64,000 bases of DNA, taken from contig NC_020504.1 of assembly GCF_000349325.1 (NCBI RefSeq), forward strand, positions 3,320,053-3,384,052. The letters are read 5' to 3'. The stretch is from Streptomyces davaonensis JCM 4913. GTDB taxonomy: Bacteria; Actinomycetota; Actinomycetes; Streptomycetales; Streptomycetaceae. The notes beneath the pieces were generated by a model. That model was not told the origin of the DNA and did not search any database. It saw only the letters and a list, made by a program, of their open reading frames with translations. How positions within the stretch are numbered: the first letter of the stretch is position 1; every line of letters begins with the position of its first letter. The position numbers and the translations under genes were made by a program. Below, piece after piece: positions 1 through 8,685 of this stretch.

Positions 1-409
1 TCGCGTAGTGGCCGGTGCAGACCGCGTCGAAGCCCAGGGCCAGCGCCTTGTCCAGCAGCGCGGCGAACTTGATCTTCTCGTTGCAGCGCAGACAGGGGTT
101 CGGGGTGCGGCCGGCCTCGTACTCGGCGATGAAGTCCTCGACCACGTCCTCGCGGAAGCGGTCGGCGAGGTCCCAGACGTAGAAGGGGATGCCGATGACG
201 TCGGCGGCGCGGCGGGCGTCGCGCGAGTCCTCGATGGTGCAACAGCCCCGCGCGCCCGTGCGGAAGGACTGCGGGTTCGCGGAGAGCGCGAGGTGGACAC
301 CGGTCACGTCGTGGCCGGCCTCCGCGGCGCGGGCGGCGGCGACGGCGGAGTCCACGCCGCCGGACATGGCGGCGAGTACACGAAGGGGGCGCTGCGGGGT
401 GTCAGTCAT
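1..409 (-). CDS. mnmA: tRNA-specific 2-thiouridylase MnmA, N-terminal part (runs off the window)
   Basis: This is the first 136 codons of the cytoplasmic enzyme that puts sulfur on U34 of Lys/Glu/Gln tRNAs, using ATP and a relayed persulfide. After the ATG the protein reads [20 protein letters not shown], containing the PP-loop ATP site [11 protein letters not shown]. Further on come the family signature [10 protein letters not shown], with the catalytic cysteine, and GHYA. The remaining two thirds lie left of the window. A cysteine desulfurase about 0.8 kb upstream on the same strand is the natural sulfur donor, although a plus-strand amidase gene lies between them. The start was chosen because it is the only one that precedes the PP-loop at the usual distance. 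Confidence 0.93.
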   Translation of the reverse strand, partial: MTDTPQRPLRVLAAMSGGVDSAVAAARAAEAGHDVTGVHLALSANPQSFRTGARGCCTIEDSRDARRAADVIGIPFYVWDLADRFREDVVEDFIAEYEAGRTPNPCLRCNEKIKFAALLDKALALGFDAVCTGHYA

Positions 410-469
410 AACTCTTCAAGAGTACGGGTCCGCGGGAACCGGAGCCGCCGGGTATCCGTTGACGATCAC

Positions 470-1153
470 ATGGGGGCGAGGAAGGCATCCAAGGACAAGG
501 GCAGCGGCACGGACGCGGACCGGCGCATCGGGCGGCGGGCGCTGCTGATCGGCGGCGCGGCGGCCGCGCTGGGCACCGCGGTGCTGGCCCGCGACGAGCT
601 GGGGCGGCTGTGGTGGCGGCTGCCCGGCGTGGAGAAGCCGCGCAAGGAGGGCGAGGTCGACTTCGCGGGCGCGCGCTGGCTGGCGGCCTCGGACGCGAAC
701 TGGCGGCGGGCCGACCGGCCGGACGACTACGGCGTCGACATGGTGGTCATCCATGTCACCCAGGGCAGTTACGACAGCGCGGTGAAGGTCTTCCAGGACC
801 CGGAGCACGGCGCCGCGGCGCACTACATCGTCCGCAAGGACGGCCATGTCACGCAGATGATCCGTGAGCTGGACGTGGCGTATCACGCGGGCAACCGCGA
901 CTACAACGAACGCAGTGTCGGCATCGAGCACGAGGGGTTCGTGGACCGGCCCGAGGGCTTCACGGACGAGATGTACGCCGCCTCGGCCCGCCTCACCGCC
1001 CGCATATGCGCGCGCTACGACATCCCCGTCGACCGCGAGCACATCATCGGCCATGTGGAGGTGCCGGGCACGGACCACACGGACCCGGGCGAACACTGGG
1101 ACTGGAAGCGGTACATGAAGCTGGTCCGCCAGGCTCGTACGGCGCTGGCATGA
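470..1153 (+). CDS. secreted N-acetylmuramoyl-L-alanine amidase (Amidase_2)
   Basis: A 227-aa peptidoglycan hydrolase predicted to cut the amide bond between MurNAc and L-alanine outside the membrane. Residues 18-42 form an export signal (RRIGRRALLIGGAAAALG) with a Tat-like twin arginine. The amidase_2 fold follows from about residue 85: zinc ligands are likely H95 in VIHVTQG and H203 in the DHTDPG motif, and SVGIEHEG supplies the conserved Glu. The ATG at 470 was chosen because the frame upstream overlaps the divergent mnmA gene and has no homology. It is divergent from mnmA with only 60 bases between the starts. Expected roles are cell-wall turnover or spore-wall remodelling; which one is not shown by the sequence. 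Confidence 0.88.
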   Translation: MGARKASKDKGSGTDADRRIGRRALLIGGAAAALGTAVLARDELGRLWWRLPGVEKPRKEGEVDFAGARWLAASDANWRRADRPDDYGVDMVVIHVTQGSYDSAVKVFQDPEHGAAAHYIVRKDGHVTQMIRELDVAYHAGNRDYNERSVGIEHEGFVDRPEGFTDEMYAASARLTARICARYDIPVDREHIIGHVEVPGTDHTDPGEHWDWKRYMKLVRQARTALA

Positions 1154-1186
1154 GCCCGCGCGGGGCCCTTCGACCAGCTGAGGCAA

Positions 1187-2350
1187 CTAGCTGAGGCCCG
1201 CCGCTCGCGCCCGCTCCACGGCCGGTCCGATCGCCTTGGCGACCGCCTCGACGTCGGCCTCCGTGGAGGTGTGGCCGAGGGAGAAGCGCAGGGTGCCGCG
1301 GGCGAGGTCCGGATCGGTGCCGGTGGCCAGCAGGACGTGGCTGGGCTGGGCGACGCCGGCGGTGCAGGCGGAGCCGGTGGAGCACTCGATGCCCTGGGCG
1401 TCCAGCAGGAGCAGCAGGGAGTCGCCCTCGCAGCCGGGGAACATGAAGTGGGCGTTGGCCGGGAGGCGGTCCACGGGGTCGCCGCCGAGGATCGCGTCCG
1501 GGACCGCGGTGCGGACCGCCGCGATCAGGTCGTCGCGCAGGGCGCCGATCTCCCGGGCGAACCACTCGCGCTGCTCCGCGGCCAGCCTGCCCGCCACGGC
1601 GAAGGATGCGACGGCGGGCACGTCGAGGGTGCCGGAGCGGACCTGCCGCTCCTGGCCGCCGCCGTGCAGCACGGGTACGGGGGTCTGGTCGCGGCCGAGG
1701 ATCAGGGCACCGATGCCGTAGGGGCCGCCGATCTTGTGTCCGGAGACGGTCATCGCGGCGAGGCCGGAGGCGGCGAAGTCGACGTCGAGCTGGCCGAAGG
1801 CCTGGACGGCGTCGGCGTGCAGCGGGACGCCGAACTCGGCGGCGACGTCGGCGAGTTCACGGACCGGCATGATCGTGCCGATCTCGTTGTTGGCCCACAT
1901 GACGGTCGCCAGGGCCACGTCGCCGGGGTTGCGGGCGATGGCCTCACGCAGGGCTTCGGGGTGGACCCGGCCGTACTCGTCGACCGGGAGGTACTCGACT
2001 GTGGCGCCCTCGTGTTCGCCGAGCCAGTGCACCGCGTCGAGGACGGCGTGGTGCTCGACCGGGGAGGCCAGCACCCGGGTGCGGGCCGGGTCGGCGTCTC
2101 TCCTGGCCCAGTACAGGCCCTTGACCGCGAGGTTGTCGGCCTCGGTGCCGCCCGAGGTGAGCACGACCTCGCTGGGGCGGGCGCCGAGCGCTTCCGCGAG
2201 GGTCTCGCGGGATTCCTCGACGGTACGGCGGGCCCGGCGGCCGGATGCGTGCAGTGAGGAGGCGTTGCCGGTGACGCTCAGGTGCGCGGCGAGTGCCTCG
2301 ACCGCCTCGGGAAGCATCGGGGTGGTCGCGGCGTGGTCGAGGTAAGCCAT
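1187..2350 (-). CDS. cysteine desulfurase (IscS/NifS type)
   Basis: A 387-aa PLP enzyme that converts cysteine to alanine and holds the sulfur as a persulfide for tRNA thiolation and Fe-S assembly. It starts [11 protein letters not shown], typical of the family. The PLP lysine is K206 in [10 protein letters not shown], a PLP-stacking histidine sits in SPVEHHAV (about residues 97-104), and the catalytic loop cysteine is C329 in STGSACTAG. Length is normal. It lies upstream of mnmA on the same strand, and in many bacteria such a gene next to mnmA serves tRNA 2-thiouridine formation. An IscU-type scaffold gene is not in view, which favours the tRNA role. Confidence 0.92.
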   Translation of the reverse strand: MAYLDHAATTPMLPEAVEALAAHLSVTGNASSLHASGRRARRTVEESRETLAEALGARPSEVVLTSGGTEADNLAVKGLYWARRDADPARTRVLASPVEHHAVLDAVHWLGEHEGATVEYLPVDEYGRVHPEALREAIARNPGDVALATVMWANNEIGTIMPVRELADVAAEFGVPLHADAVQAFGQLDVDFAASGLAAMTVSGHKIGGPYGIGALILGRDQTPVPVLHGGGQERQVRSGTLDVPAVASFAVAGRLAAEQREWFAREIGALRDDLIAAVRTAVPDAILGGDPVDRLPANAHFMFPGCEGDSLLLLLDAQGIECSTGSACTAGVAQPSHVLLATGTDPDLARGTLRFSLGHTSTEADVEAVAKAIGPAVERARAAGLS

Positions 2351-2462
2351 GGTGAGCTGATTCTACGGGCCTGTTCCGTGGCCGTAGGCATGGGTCGTCG
2401 GCCGTTGTCGTGGGCCGGTGCCCGCAAGGGTGGGGTCCCCGTGGACTCGGAGACTCCAGGAC

Positions 2463-2729
2463 TCAGAAGCTCCAGGACACCGTGCTGTCCATCTGCATGA
2501 AGGCCAGCAGGACCAACAGGTCGGCCACGCCCAGGCCGAGGCCCAGATACGCGCGACCCTTACGGCTGGTTCCCCGCCAGAGGGACACGATTGCCAGGGC
2601 CATGGCGATCGGGCCCAGGAAGACATTGAGGACCAGGAGGCCTACGAGGCCGAGGATGAAGGACGCGACAGCCATGCCGTCGGCGTCACGGGTGAGTGGG
2701 CGGCCGGTCGTCGGGGCTGTGAGCTGCAT
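2463..2729 (-). CDS. small DUF4190-type membrane protein
   Basis: An 88-aa protein of unknown function. Residues 19-48 and 58-82 form two hydrophobic segments (ASFILGLVGLLVLNVFLGPI and YLGLGLGVADLLVLLAFM), the layout of DUF4190 proteins, with a short polar N-terminus rich in Thr/Pro and a basic loop RGTSRKGR between the helices. It is followed after 112 bases by the cysteine desulfurase on the same strand and preceded after 23 bases by another small membrane protein, so the two may form one transcript controlled from the TetR-type promoter region upstream. No catalytic residues are visible. Confidence 0.7.
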   Translation of the reverse strand: MQLTAPTTGRPLTRDADGMAVASFILGLVGLLVLNVFLGPIAMALAIVSLWRGTSRKGRAYLGLGLGVADLLVLLAFMQMDSTVSWSF

Positions 2730-2752
2730 GATGGGTCGACTCCCTGTGCGGG

Positions 2753-2905
2753 TCAGTGGCGGCGGGCGTGGCGCTCGCGGAGCGCGAAGACGCCCAGCCA
2801 GGCGGCGATGACGGCGGCGGCCACGACGGTGAAGCCGAGCGGCGCGTGGGCCACGGTGCCCATGACGACGCCCAGAAGCAGGAGCGCGGCGACGAGGAAC
2901 AGCAT
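2753..2905 (-). CDS. 50-aa two-helix membrane protein
   Basis: A very short gene: MLFLVAALLLLGVVMGTVAH continues into a second hydrophobic stretch (LGFTVVAAAVIAAWLGVFAL) and ends with a basic tail RERHARRH. The two segments are about 18 residues each with hardly any loop, so it should be a hairpin in the membrane with the basic tail in the cytoplasm. It is divergent from the TetR regulator gene, with two inverted repeats between them, and is therefore a likely target of that regulator. Reading frame quality (G/C third positions, clean stop) supports it as real. Function unknown. Confidence 0.66.
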   Translation of the reverse strand: MLFLVAALLLLGVVMGTVAHAPLGFTVVAAAVIAAWLGVFALRERHARRH

Positions 2906-2946
2906 GGGATGGGATCCCCTCCGAGATGCGTCTCGTTACATTTCGG

Positions 2947-2972
2947 TGAACAGTTGTAGTTACAGTTGTTCA
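2947..2972. promoter_or_regulatory. probable TetR operator 1 (inverted repeat)
   Basis: TGAACA and TGTTCA form the ends of a 26-base imperfect palindrome whose inner parts repeat the word CAGTTG. It lies 42 bases before the start of the small membrane protein and upstream of the divergent TetR gene, the expected place for a shared operator. The word CAGTTGTT recurs at 3020. Confidence 0.6.
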
Positions 2973-3019
2973 CTGACTTCAGAGTCTAGCGCGCCCCATG
3001 GCTTTTCAATTCCAGAGAA

Positions 3020-3032
3020 CAGTTGTTAACTG
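3020..3032. promoter_or_regulatory. probable TetR operator 2 (CAGTT-3-AACTG)
   Basis: A perfect palindrome CAGTTGTTAACTG ends 6 bases before the ATG of the TetR regulator. It shares CAGTTGTT with operator 1. Its position would let the protein block its own promoter or initiation region. No purine-rich ribosome site separates it from the start codon. Confidence 0.62.
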
Positions 3033-3038
3033 CATGGC

Positions 3039-3668
3039 ATGAGTCACACCCTCGGCATCCGGCAGGTCCAGAAGCAGAAGACCCGACAGGCGCTCCTGGA
3101 CGCCGCGTTGGGGCTGCTGGAGGAGCAGAGCCTGAGCAGTCTGGGCCTGCGCGAGGTCACCCGTGCCGTCGGCGTCGCCCCCACCGCCTTCTACCGGCAC
3201 TTCCGCTCGACCGCGGATCTCGGCATCGCCCTGGTCGAGGAGGCGCTGGGCAGCCTCCACCCGATGATCCGGACCACCGTCTCCGCCGACGGCGACCCCG
3301 ACGAACGCATCGCCCGCGCCGTCGAGTTGATCGCCGGCCATGTCGCCGCGCACCCTGCCCACGTCCGCTTCATCGCCCGTGAGCGGCACGGCGGCGTCCA
3401 GCCCGTGCGCGAGGCCATCCAGGACCAACTCGCCCGCTTCGGCGAGGAGGTGAAGCGTGAGCTCGCCAAGGACCCGCTGTCCGAGGGCTGGAGCGACGAG
3501 GACCTGCTGATGCTGGCCAACCTCTACGTCGACCAGATGCTGATGATCGCCTCCCTCTTCCTGGACACCCTGGACAAGGAAGCGGGGGACGATCGACGGC
3601 GGGTCGTCCAGGACGCCACCCGCCGGATGCGGCTGATCAGCATCGGCCGCCGCCACTGGCTGGACTGA
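3039..3668 (+). CDS. TetR-family transcriptional regulator (FabR-like)
   Basis: A 209-aa regulator. The N-terminal DNA-binding domain spans about residues 12-62: TRQALLDAALGLLEEQ, then the recognition helix region VTRAVGVAPTAFYRHFRS. The C-terminal all-helical ligand domain resembles that of FabR-type lipid regulators (HVAAHPAHVRFIARERHGG). The gene is divergent from a 50-aa membrane protein, with two inverted repeats between them, so it probably represses itself and that gene. The ATG at 3039 has no ribosome site in front (upstream bases are the palindrome), so a leaderless transcript is likely. The ligand is unknown; an acyl-CoA is plausible from the family only. Confidence 0.85.
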   Translation: MSHTLGIRQVQKQKTRQALLDAALGLLEEQSLSSLGLREVTRAVGVAPTAFYRHFRSTADLGIALVEEALGSLHPMIRTTVSADGDPDERIARAVELIAGHVAAHPAHVRFIARERHGGVQPVREAIQDQLARFGEEVKRELAKDPLSEGWSDEDLLMLANLYVDQMLMIASLFLDTLDKEAGDDRRRVVQDATRRMRLISIGRRHWLD

Positions 3669-3713
3669 GCGAGCGGCGGCGACGCACTACGGCTCTTCTC
3701 CTACCGAGAACTG

Positions 3714-4688
3714 TCAGTCCGGCAAAGCGCTGCTCAAGTACAGCTCCGTGACGGACGCGGCGGTGCGGGCCAGGTCGGCGCGCACCTCCGGCGGGGAGAC
3801 CACCTCCACCTGGTCGCCGAACGCCAGCAGTTGGCGGGCCTCGCCGAGAAAGCCGTACGAGAGGTGCGCCGTCACCCACTCGCCGCCGTCCTCCGCCTCC
3901 GGAAGCGCCGTCAGCCAGGGCCCGTGGACGCGCCGGAAGAGGTCGGCCCGGTCGCTCCGGACGCGGACCGTGACATGGATGGTCCCGGGGCGCTCCTCGA
4001 CCTGGCGGCGCAATTGCGTCCAGGCGTCGGCCAGTTCGACGCCGGGGCGGCGCTTGACGGGGTCCGGCAGCACAGTCGCCGATTGGACCCGGTCGGCGCG
4101 GAAGAGGCGGGGCTTTCCCCGGCTGTCGGCCACCAGGTACCAGACACCCGCCTTGGCCACGAGGCCGTACGGGTCGACGGTGTACGTCCGGATCCGGGTC
4201 TCCCTGCCGTGCCGGTAGCGCAGTTTCAGTCGGCGGTCGGTGAAGATCGCGTCCTGCAAGGCGTCGAGGTCGGCGGGGGGTTGGGGGCCGCCGTTCCAGC
4301 GGGTGGCGTCCACGAGGATGCGACGGGAGGCCACCTCGGCGGCCGGGCGGTACGGGGCGGGCAGGGCCGCCATCACCTTGCGCAGCGCCGAGCCGAGAGC
4401 GGCGTCCAGACCCAGCGCCGCGTGCGTGCCCTGCGCGGAGAGGACGAACAGGGCCCGGGACTCGTCCGCGGTGAGGCCGGTGACGTCGGTACGGAAGCCG
4501 CGCAGGAGCTCGATGCCTCCGTGGCGGCCGCGTTCGGCGTACACCGGGACGCCCGAGGCGGACAGGGCTTCGACGTCCCGGTAGATCGTCCGGACCGATA
4601 CCTCCAGCCGCTCGGCGAGTTCGGGGGCGGTGACCCGGCCCCTGGTCTGGAGGAGCAGAAGGATGGAGAGGAGACGGTCCGACTTCAC
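3714..4688 (-). CDS. WYL-domain transcriptional regulator (YafY type)
   Basis: A 324-aa regulator with an N-terminal winged helix (residues 1-60: RLLSILLLLQTRGRVTAPEL, then LEVSVRTIYRDVEALS), a middle linker, and a WYL domain around residues 145-225 containing AGVWYLVADSRGKPRLFRAD. WYL domains sense ligands, often nucleic-acid pieces or small metabolites, in stress and defence regulators. The first codon follows the thioesterase gene by 34 bases on the same strand, so the two probably share a transcript. It converges on the TetR gene with 45 bases between stops. Ligand and targets are unknown. Confidence 0.86.
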   Translation of the reverse strand: MKSDRLLSILLLLQTRGRVTAPELAERLEVSVRTIYRDVEALSASGVPVYAERGRHGGIELLRGFRTDVTGLTADESRALFVLSAQGTHAALGLDAALGSALRKVMAALPAPYRPAAEVASRRILVDATRWNGGPQPPADLDALQDAIFTDRRLKLRYRHGRETRIRTYTVDPYGLVAKAGVWYLVADSRGKPRLFRADRVQSATVLPDPVKRRPGVELADAWTQLRRQVEERPGTIHVTVRVRSDRADLFRRVHGPWLTALPEAEDGGEWVTAHLSYGFLGEARQLLAFGDQVEVVSPPEVRADLARTAASVTELYLSSALPD

Positions 4689-4722
4689 TTCGTCAGGCTA
4701 AGCCGCCTGTTGACCGCCGAGG

Positions 4723-5574
4723 TCAGCCCAGACGCACCCTTGCCAACTGCCTCGACTGCGCCACCAGGCGACCCTCCGTGTCCCATACCTCCGCGTCCTC
4801 CTCCAGGAAGCCGCCCGCCAGGTTGCGGGTCGTGATCGACACCCGGAGCGGGCCGGGGGCCGGGCGGCAGCGGATGTGGACCGTCAGTTCCACCGTGGGG
4901 ACCCAGCCCTTGATGCCGAGTTCGAAGGCCGTCGGAGGCAGCGCGTCCACCGCCAGGAGGAGGGAGAGGGGGTCGGCGTCGCGGCCGTCGGCGAGGCCGA
5001 ACCAGGCGCGCATCTCGCCCTTGCCGGAGGGGGCGCCGAGGGCCCAGCCCAGGGTCGCGGGGTCCAGCTTGATCATCAGGCGGTCGGTGATGGCCGAGCT
5101 GCCGGGGACCGGGGCGGGGCTGTCCTGCGGGCCGAAGCACTGGTCGATCGGCGGGATCGCGGGCGGCTGCGCGGTCGTACGGACGTCGTCGGGGAGGGAG
5201 TCGAGGTCGCCGTAGGAGGCGAGGACGCGGATGCGTTCGATCTCCCGGCCCTCCTCGTCGTACTGGAAGAGGGAGGCCTGGCCGGTGGAGAGGGTGCGGC
5301 CGGTGCGGACCAGGGACGTGCGGACCACGGCCGGTCCGGGCTGGGACGCGGTCAGGTAGTGCGCCGAGATCGTGAACGGGTCGGCGTGCGGCAGGGCGTC
5401 GGCGAGCGCGCGGCCGAGGACCGCCAGCAGATAGCCGCCGTTGACGGCGCTGATGATGGTCCAGCCGGCGGAGAGGTCGATGTCGTAGACCCCGGGTTCG
5501 CGCAGGGTGAGCGCGGTGTCCCGGTCGAACTCGCTGTCGCCGATGGTGGCCTGCGTGAACGCTGCTTCTGGCAT
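4723..5574 (-). CDS. acyl-CoA thioesterase family protein (hotdog fold)
   Basis: A 283-aa protein of the double-hotdog thioesterase family found in mycobacteria and streptomycetes. Visible signs are the first hotdog helix segment SAVNGGYLLAVLGRALADAL, the strand HYLTASQPGPAVV, and a second hotdog half ending LRVSITTRNLAGGFLEEDAE with W-D-x-x-G-R-L-V-A-Q near the end, as in the C-terminal strand of TesB-like enzymes. Expected to hydrolyse acyl-CoA in the cytoplasm; chain length cannot be told. The ATG at 5574 is preferred over a TTG 15 bases earlier. There is no ribosome site before it, so a leaderless start is possible. It probably forms an operon with the WYL regulator. Confidence 0.76.
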   Translation of the reverse strand: MPEAAFTQATIGDSEFDRDTALTLREPGVYDIDLSAGWTIISAVNGGYLLAVLGRALADALPHADPFTISAHYLTASQPGPAVVRTSLVRTGRTLSTGQASLFQYDEEGREIERIRVLASYGDLDSLPDDVRTTAQPPAIPPIDQCFGPQDSPAPVPGSSAITDRLMIKLDPATLGWALGAPSGKGEMRAWFGLADGRDADPLSLLLAVDALPPTAFELGIKGWVPTVELTVHIRCRPAPGPLRVSITTRNLAGGFLEEDAEVWDTEGRLVAQSRQLARVRLG

Positions 5575-5590
5575 GAGTGAACGGTACAAC

Positions 5591-5612
5591 AGCTAACTAC
5601 TAAGCGGTAGCT
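5591..5612. promoter_or_regulatory. possible operator upstream of the thioesterase gene
   Basis: AGCTA and TAGCT flank a nested CTAC-6-GTAG repeat, 17 bases upstream of the thioesterase start and just after the stop of the DUF5937 regulator. The short arms make this a weak call. The WYL regulator encoded downstream would be one candidate binder. Confidence 0.35.
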
Positions 5613-5625
5613 TTCCTTGATGCCC

Positions 5626-6711
5626 TCAGCGCAGGACCGCCGCCAGCAGGTCCGTGCCCAGCGCCGTGAGGTCGGGAATATTCAGGGCGTAACGGACGTA
5701 ACGCCCCTCTCGTCTGGCCGTGAGCAGGTCCGCCCGGCGCAGGACCGCCAAGTGGCGGGAGACCTCCGGGGGCGAGAGTTCCCAGGCGTGGGCCAGCTCG
5801 CCGGTGGTGTGCGTGCCGCGGGCCAGGGTACGCAGCAGCCGCAGCCGTACCGGATGGGCGAGCGCCTCCAGCCGTAGCGTCACCGTCTCCAGGGACACCG
5901 GCTCCGACGGACTCGGCTCGGCCACCGGGTACTGCACCACCGGCTGCCACCCCGGCGCATGAACAACGGCCAGGTGTGGACGGCAGAACACACTGGGGAC
6001 GAAGGTGACCCCGGCGCCCTGCGCGGAAGTCGCCTTGTCCTGGAGCTTGTCCACGACGATGCAGTCGCCGTCCGGTGCCAGCGTGACCGCGCCGGAGACC
6101 GACGCGAGCGCCGCCCCGACGCCCTGGCGCTTCAGCAGATCGTTCTTCAGGCGGACATCGGTGGCGAGCCGCACGGCGACACCCGACCAGGCCGCGTCGA
6201 AGAACGCCTCGGCGCACTGCTCGAGTGTGTCGCGCACCCGCGCCCGCACGGCGGCCGGATCCGCCAACAGCCGTTCCGCGAAGGCCTCCTGCCGTGCTCC
6301 GCGTGCCTGCGCCACGTCCAGCGCCCGCTCGCGCGCCGGGGCGTCGCTGAGCGGCGACGGCGCGGCGAGGTGAACCCGGCTGCCACCGCACGTCATGACG
6401 AGCGCGGCTGTCACATAGGTGTCGTCGTCGATCCGGTCCACGTCGTCCAGCTCCTCGGCGAGAGTGGGCCGGGGCCGGGCGGGAAGCAGGAAGTCGGCCT
6501 GTGAGGAACGCCAGAGGAACTCCGCCTCCGTGAGCCGCTCGGCGAGCTCCGGCCGCAGCCCGGCCCAGACGTCCGCGGCCCAGCCGACGTGCTGCGGGTG
6601 ATGCCCTGGCTCGGCCAGTACATGGAGCATCGCGGTCAGCTCCGCCAGCGGGGACGCGACGAACCGCAGTTGCTCGGACGGCGGCCCGCTGATGTCGATC
6701 CTCAACGTCAT
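5626..6711 (-). CDS. DUF5937 / ArsR-type transcriptional regulator
   Basis: A 361-aa cytoplasmic regulator. Residues 1-260 are a DUF5937-like domain of unknown ligand (starts MTLRIDISGPPSEQLRFVAS; contains CRPHLAVVHAPGW). The C-terminal 90 residues are an ArsR winged helix: LEALAHPVRLRLLRTLARG, then ELSPPEVSRHLAVLRRADLL and GRYVRYALNI. It has the ArsR recognition helix but none of the cysteine metal ligands of classic ArsR. It is divergent from an MFS exporter with a near-ideal palindrome between them, so it is most likely the exporter's repressor. A GAGGATGAGGGG run precedes the ATG. Confidence 0.85.
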   Translation of the reverse strand: MTLRIDISGPPSEQLRFVASPLAELTAMLHVLAEPGHHPQHVGWAADVWAGLRPELAERLTEAEFLWRSSQADFLLPARPRPTLAEELDDVDRIDDDTYVTAALVMTCGGSRVHLAAPSPLSDAPARERALDVAQARGARQEAFAERLLADPAAVRARVRDTLEQCAEAFFDAAWSGVAVRLATDVRLKNDLLKRQGVGAALASVSGAVTLAPDGDCIVVDKLQDKATSAQGAGVTFVPSVFCRPHLAVVHAPGWQPVVQYPVAEPSPSEPVSLETVTLRLEALAHPVRLRLLRTLARGTHTTGELAHAWELSPPEVSRHLAVLRRADLLTARREGRYVRYALNIPDLTALGTDLLAAVLR

Positions 6712-6746
6712 CCCCTCATCCTCACCGCCCGCACGGCCGACGCCGT

Positions 6747-6775
6747 CGTCGATTGACGCTGTCCGTCAATCGACG
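6747..6775. promoter_or_regulatory. palindromic operator between DUF5937 regulator and MFS exporter
   Basis: Perfect 12-base arms CGTCGATTGACG and CGTCAATCGACG around a 5-base spacer CTGTC. It sits in the 100-base divergent region, 36 bases from the regulator start and 37 bases from the exporter start, so it can control both genes. Arms this long are very unlikely by chance. Confidence 0.8.
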
Positions 6776-6811
6776 TGCCCGATCCGGCGGACGGCCGCAC
6801 CGTTTGACGCC

Positions 6812-8098
6812 ATGACGACCACCAAGATCCGGCCCCGCGCCCTCGTCCGCGCCTCCGGCGGCCCCCGATACGCCGTCGCCCTGGCCGTGGACGCCCTCGG
6901 CACCGGCCTGCTACGGCCGTTTCTGCTGCTCTACGGCGTGACCGTGCTCCGCCTGTCCGCTCCGGCCACCGGCGTCGCCATGACCGTCGGGATCGTCGCG
7001 GGTCTTGCCTGCATGCCCGCGGTGGGGCGTTGGCTGGACCGGGGTGCCCGCAGCACTGTCGTGGCCGCGTCGATGCTGGTGCGGGTGGCGGGCGTTGCCC
7101 TGCTGCTGGCCACCCCGGAGAGGCACCTCTGGCAGTTCGGGGCGGCGGCGCTGCTGCTCGGCATCGGCAATCAGTCCTGGCCGGCCGCCCACGCCGCGCT
7201 CATCGCCACGGTCGCCCACGGCCGGGACCGCGACGCCGCCCTCGCGGCGGGCCGCGCCCTGCGCAACGCGGGCCTCGGGGTGGGCGCGCTCATCGCCACG
7301 GTCTGCCTGGCGGGCGGCACCACCGCGCTTCAGGCGCTGGCGGCCGTCACCGGGCTCGCGTATCTCACCGCGGCGGGCCTGGCCTGGTCGGTCCGCCTGT
7401 CCGCGGATCCGGCCGCGGGGCCCACCCTTGGCACAGAGCCACCGCCCCGGATGCGCGCGCTGCTCGCCGCCAACGTGATCTACGTCTTCTGCCTCAACGT
7501 CCCCGAGATCGCGCTCCCGCTGATCCTGGTGACCCAGCTGGATGCCTCCCCGGTGTGGTCGGCGGCGATCTTCGTCGCCAACACCGTGCTGGTGGTCGGC
7601 CTCCAGGTCCCGGTCACCGTCCTGCTCTCCCGCTACCCCCGGCGGAAGGTGCTGGCCCTCGCCGCGGTCGTGCTCACCGGTTCCTACCTGGGCTTCCTCG
7701 CCGCCGCCTCGCTCGGGCCCGGCTGGGGTGCCCCGGCGGTCGCCGCGGTGTCCGTCGTCTGCACGATCGGCGAGATCATCTACGCCGGAAGCGCCACCGC
7801 GCTCGTCACCGCGCTCGCCCCGGCCCATGTCCTGGGGCGCGCCCTCGCCCGCTTCGAACTCTCCACCGGCTTCGGCCTCGCCGTCTCCCCGATGGTCATC
7901 ACCGCGCTCGCGCCGCACGGCCCGGCCGCCCTCTGGGGCAGCCTCGCCGGCGCGACCCTGCTGTCCGGGGCGGCGGTGGCCGCCGAGAAGGACCGAGTCG
8001 GCGGTGCTACTCCTCCCGCACCGTCGAGCGACGGTTCCAGGCCCGTGGCGCCCGCCAGTGGTAGCGCATCGCCAGCAGCCGCAGCACAAAGGCCGTGA
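6812..8098 (+). CDS. MFS transporter (drug-efflux type)
   Basis: A 428-aa integral membrane protein with about 12 hydrophobic segments. Family marks include the loop 2-3 basic motif RWLDRGARS, the segment FGAAALLLGIGNQSWPAAHA, and the second-half counterpart LSRYPRRKVLALAAVVLTGS. Likely a proton-driven exporter of a toxic compound; the substrate is not readable from sequence. The ATG at 6812 follows the operator region and gives a normal N-terminus (MTTTKIRPRALVRASGG). Its last 92 bases overlap the convergent TRIC-channel gene, so transcripts of the two must run through each other. Confidence 0.88.
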   Translation: MTTTKIRPRALVRASGGPRYAVALAVDALGTGLLRPFLLLYGVTVLRLSAPATGVAMTVGIVAGLACMPAVGRWLDRGARSTVVAASMLVRVAGVALLLATPERHLWQFGAAALLLGIGNQSWPAAHAALIATVAHGRDRDAALAAGRALRNAGLGVGALIATVCLAGGTTALQALAAVTGLAYLTAAGLAWSVRLSADPAAGPTLGTEPPPRMRALLAANVIYVFCLNVPEIALPLILVTQLDASPVWSAAIFVANTVLVVGLQVPVTVLLSRYPRRKVLALAAVVLTGSYLGFLAAASLGPGWGAPAVAAVSVVCTIGEIIYAGSATALVTALAPAHVLGRALARFELSTGFGLAVSPMVITALAPHGPAALWGSLAGATLLSGAAVAAEKDRVGGATPPAPSSDGSRPVAPASGSASPAAAAQRP

Positions 8099-8663
8099 GC
8101 GCCGCGAGTCCGCTGGTGACGGGGGTGAGTGCGTCGTAGCGGATGCACATGACGACCATCGCGGCGCCGACGATCGCCGGGACCGCGTAGAGGTCACGGT
8201 CCCAGCGCAGCAGGGAGGGCACCTCGTTGGCGAGCACATCACGCAGCACACCGCCGCCGACGGCGGTGGCCAGGCCCAGGGCGGCGGAGGCGGTGAGGCC
8301 GAGGCCGTGGTCGTACGCCTTCGTCGTGCCGGTGACGCAGAACAGGCCGAGTCCCGCCGCGTCGAAGACGTTCACACCGGTCTGGATGCGCTCGACGTGC
8401 GGGTGCAGGAAGATCACCAGGAGGGCGGCGAGCATGGGGGTCAGGAAGTACCCCAGGTCCGTGAAGGCGGCGGGCGGTACGGCGCCGATGACCAGGTCGC
8501 GGAAGAGGCCGCCGCCGAGGGCGGTGACCTCTGCGAGGACGGCGATGCCGAAGACGTCGAAGTTCTTGCGGACGGCCAGCAGGGCGCCGGAGATCGCGAA
8601 GACGAAGATGCCGATCAGGTCGAGCGTGTGCTGGACGGACGGGGTGAACAGTTGCTGGAGCAC
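8007..8663 (-). CDS. TRIC-type cation channel / UPF0126 membrane protein
   Basis: A 218-aa membrane protein made of two repeated three-helix units, the mark of the prokaryotic TRIC family (PF03458, formerly called glycine transporter). Repeat 1 has [20 protein letters not shown] followed by [11 protein letters not shown]; repeat 2 has [20 protein letters not shown] followed by [12 protein letters not shown]. Prokaryotic TRICs are trimeric K+-permeable channels. An in-frame ATG 39 bases upstream (8702) lies inside the terminator hairpin of the ABC operon and was rejected; the GTG at 8663 gives the usual short N-terminus. It overlaps the end of the convergent MFS gene by 92 bases. Confidence 0.82.
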   Translation of the reverse strand: MLQQLFTPSVQHTLDLIGIFVFAISGALLAVRKNFDVFGIAVLAEVTALGGGLFRDLVIGAVPPAAFTDLGYFLTPMLAALLVIFLHPHVERIQTGVNVFDAAGLGLFCVTGTTKAYDHGLGLTASAALGLATAVGGGVLRDVLANEVPSLLRWDRDLYAVPAIVGAAMVVMCIRYDALTPVTSGLAALTAFVLRLLAMRYHWRAPRAWNRRSTVREE

Positions 8664-8685
8664 CCGTACATTCTGACGCAAGACT

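Noticed and set aside
3669..3713. Terminator between the convergent TetR and WYL genes
   Set aside because: No stem of useful length is visible in these 45 bases.
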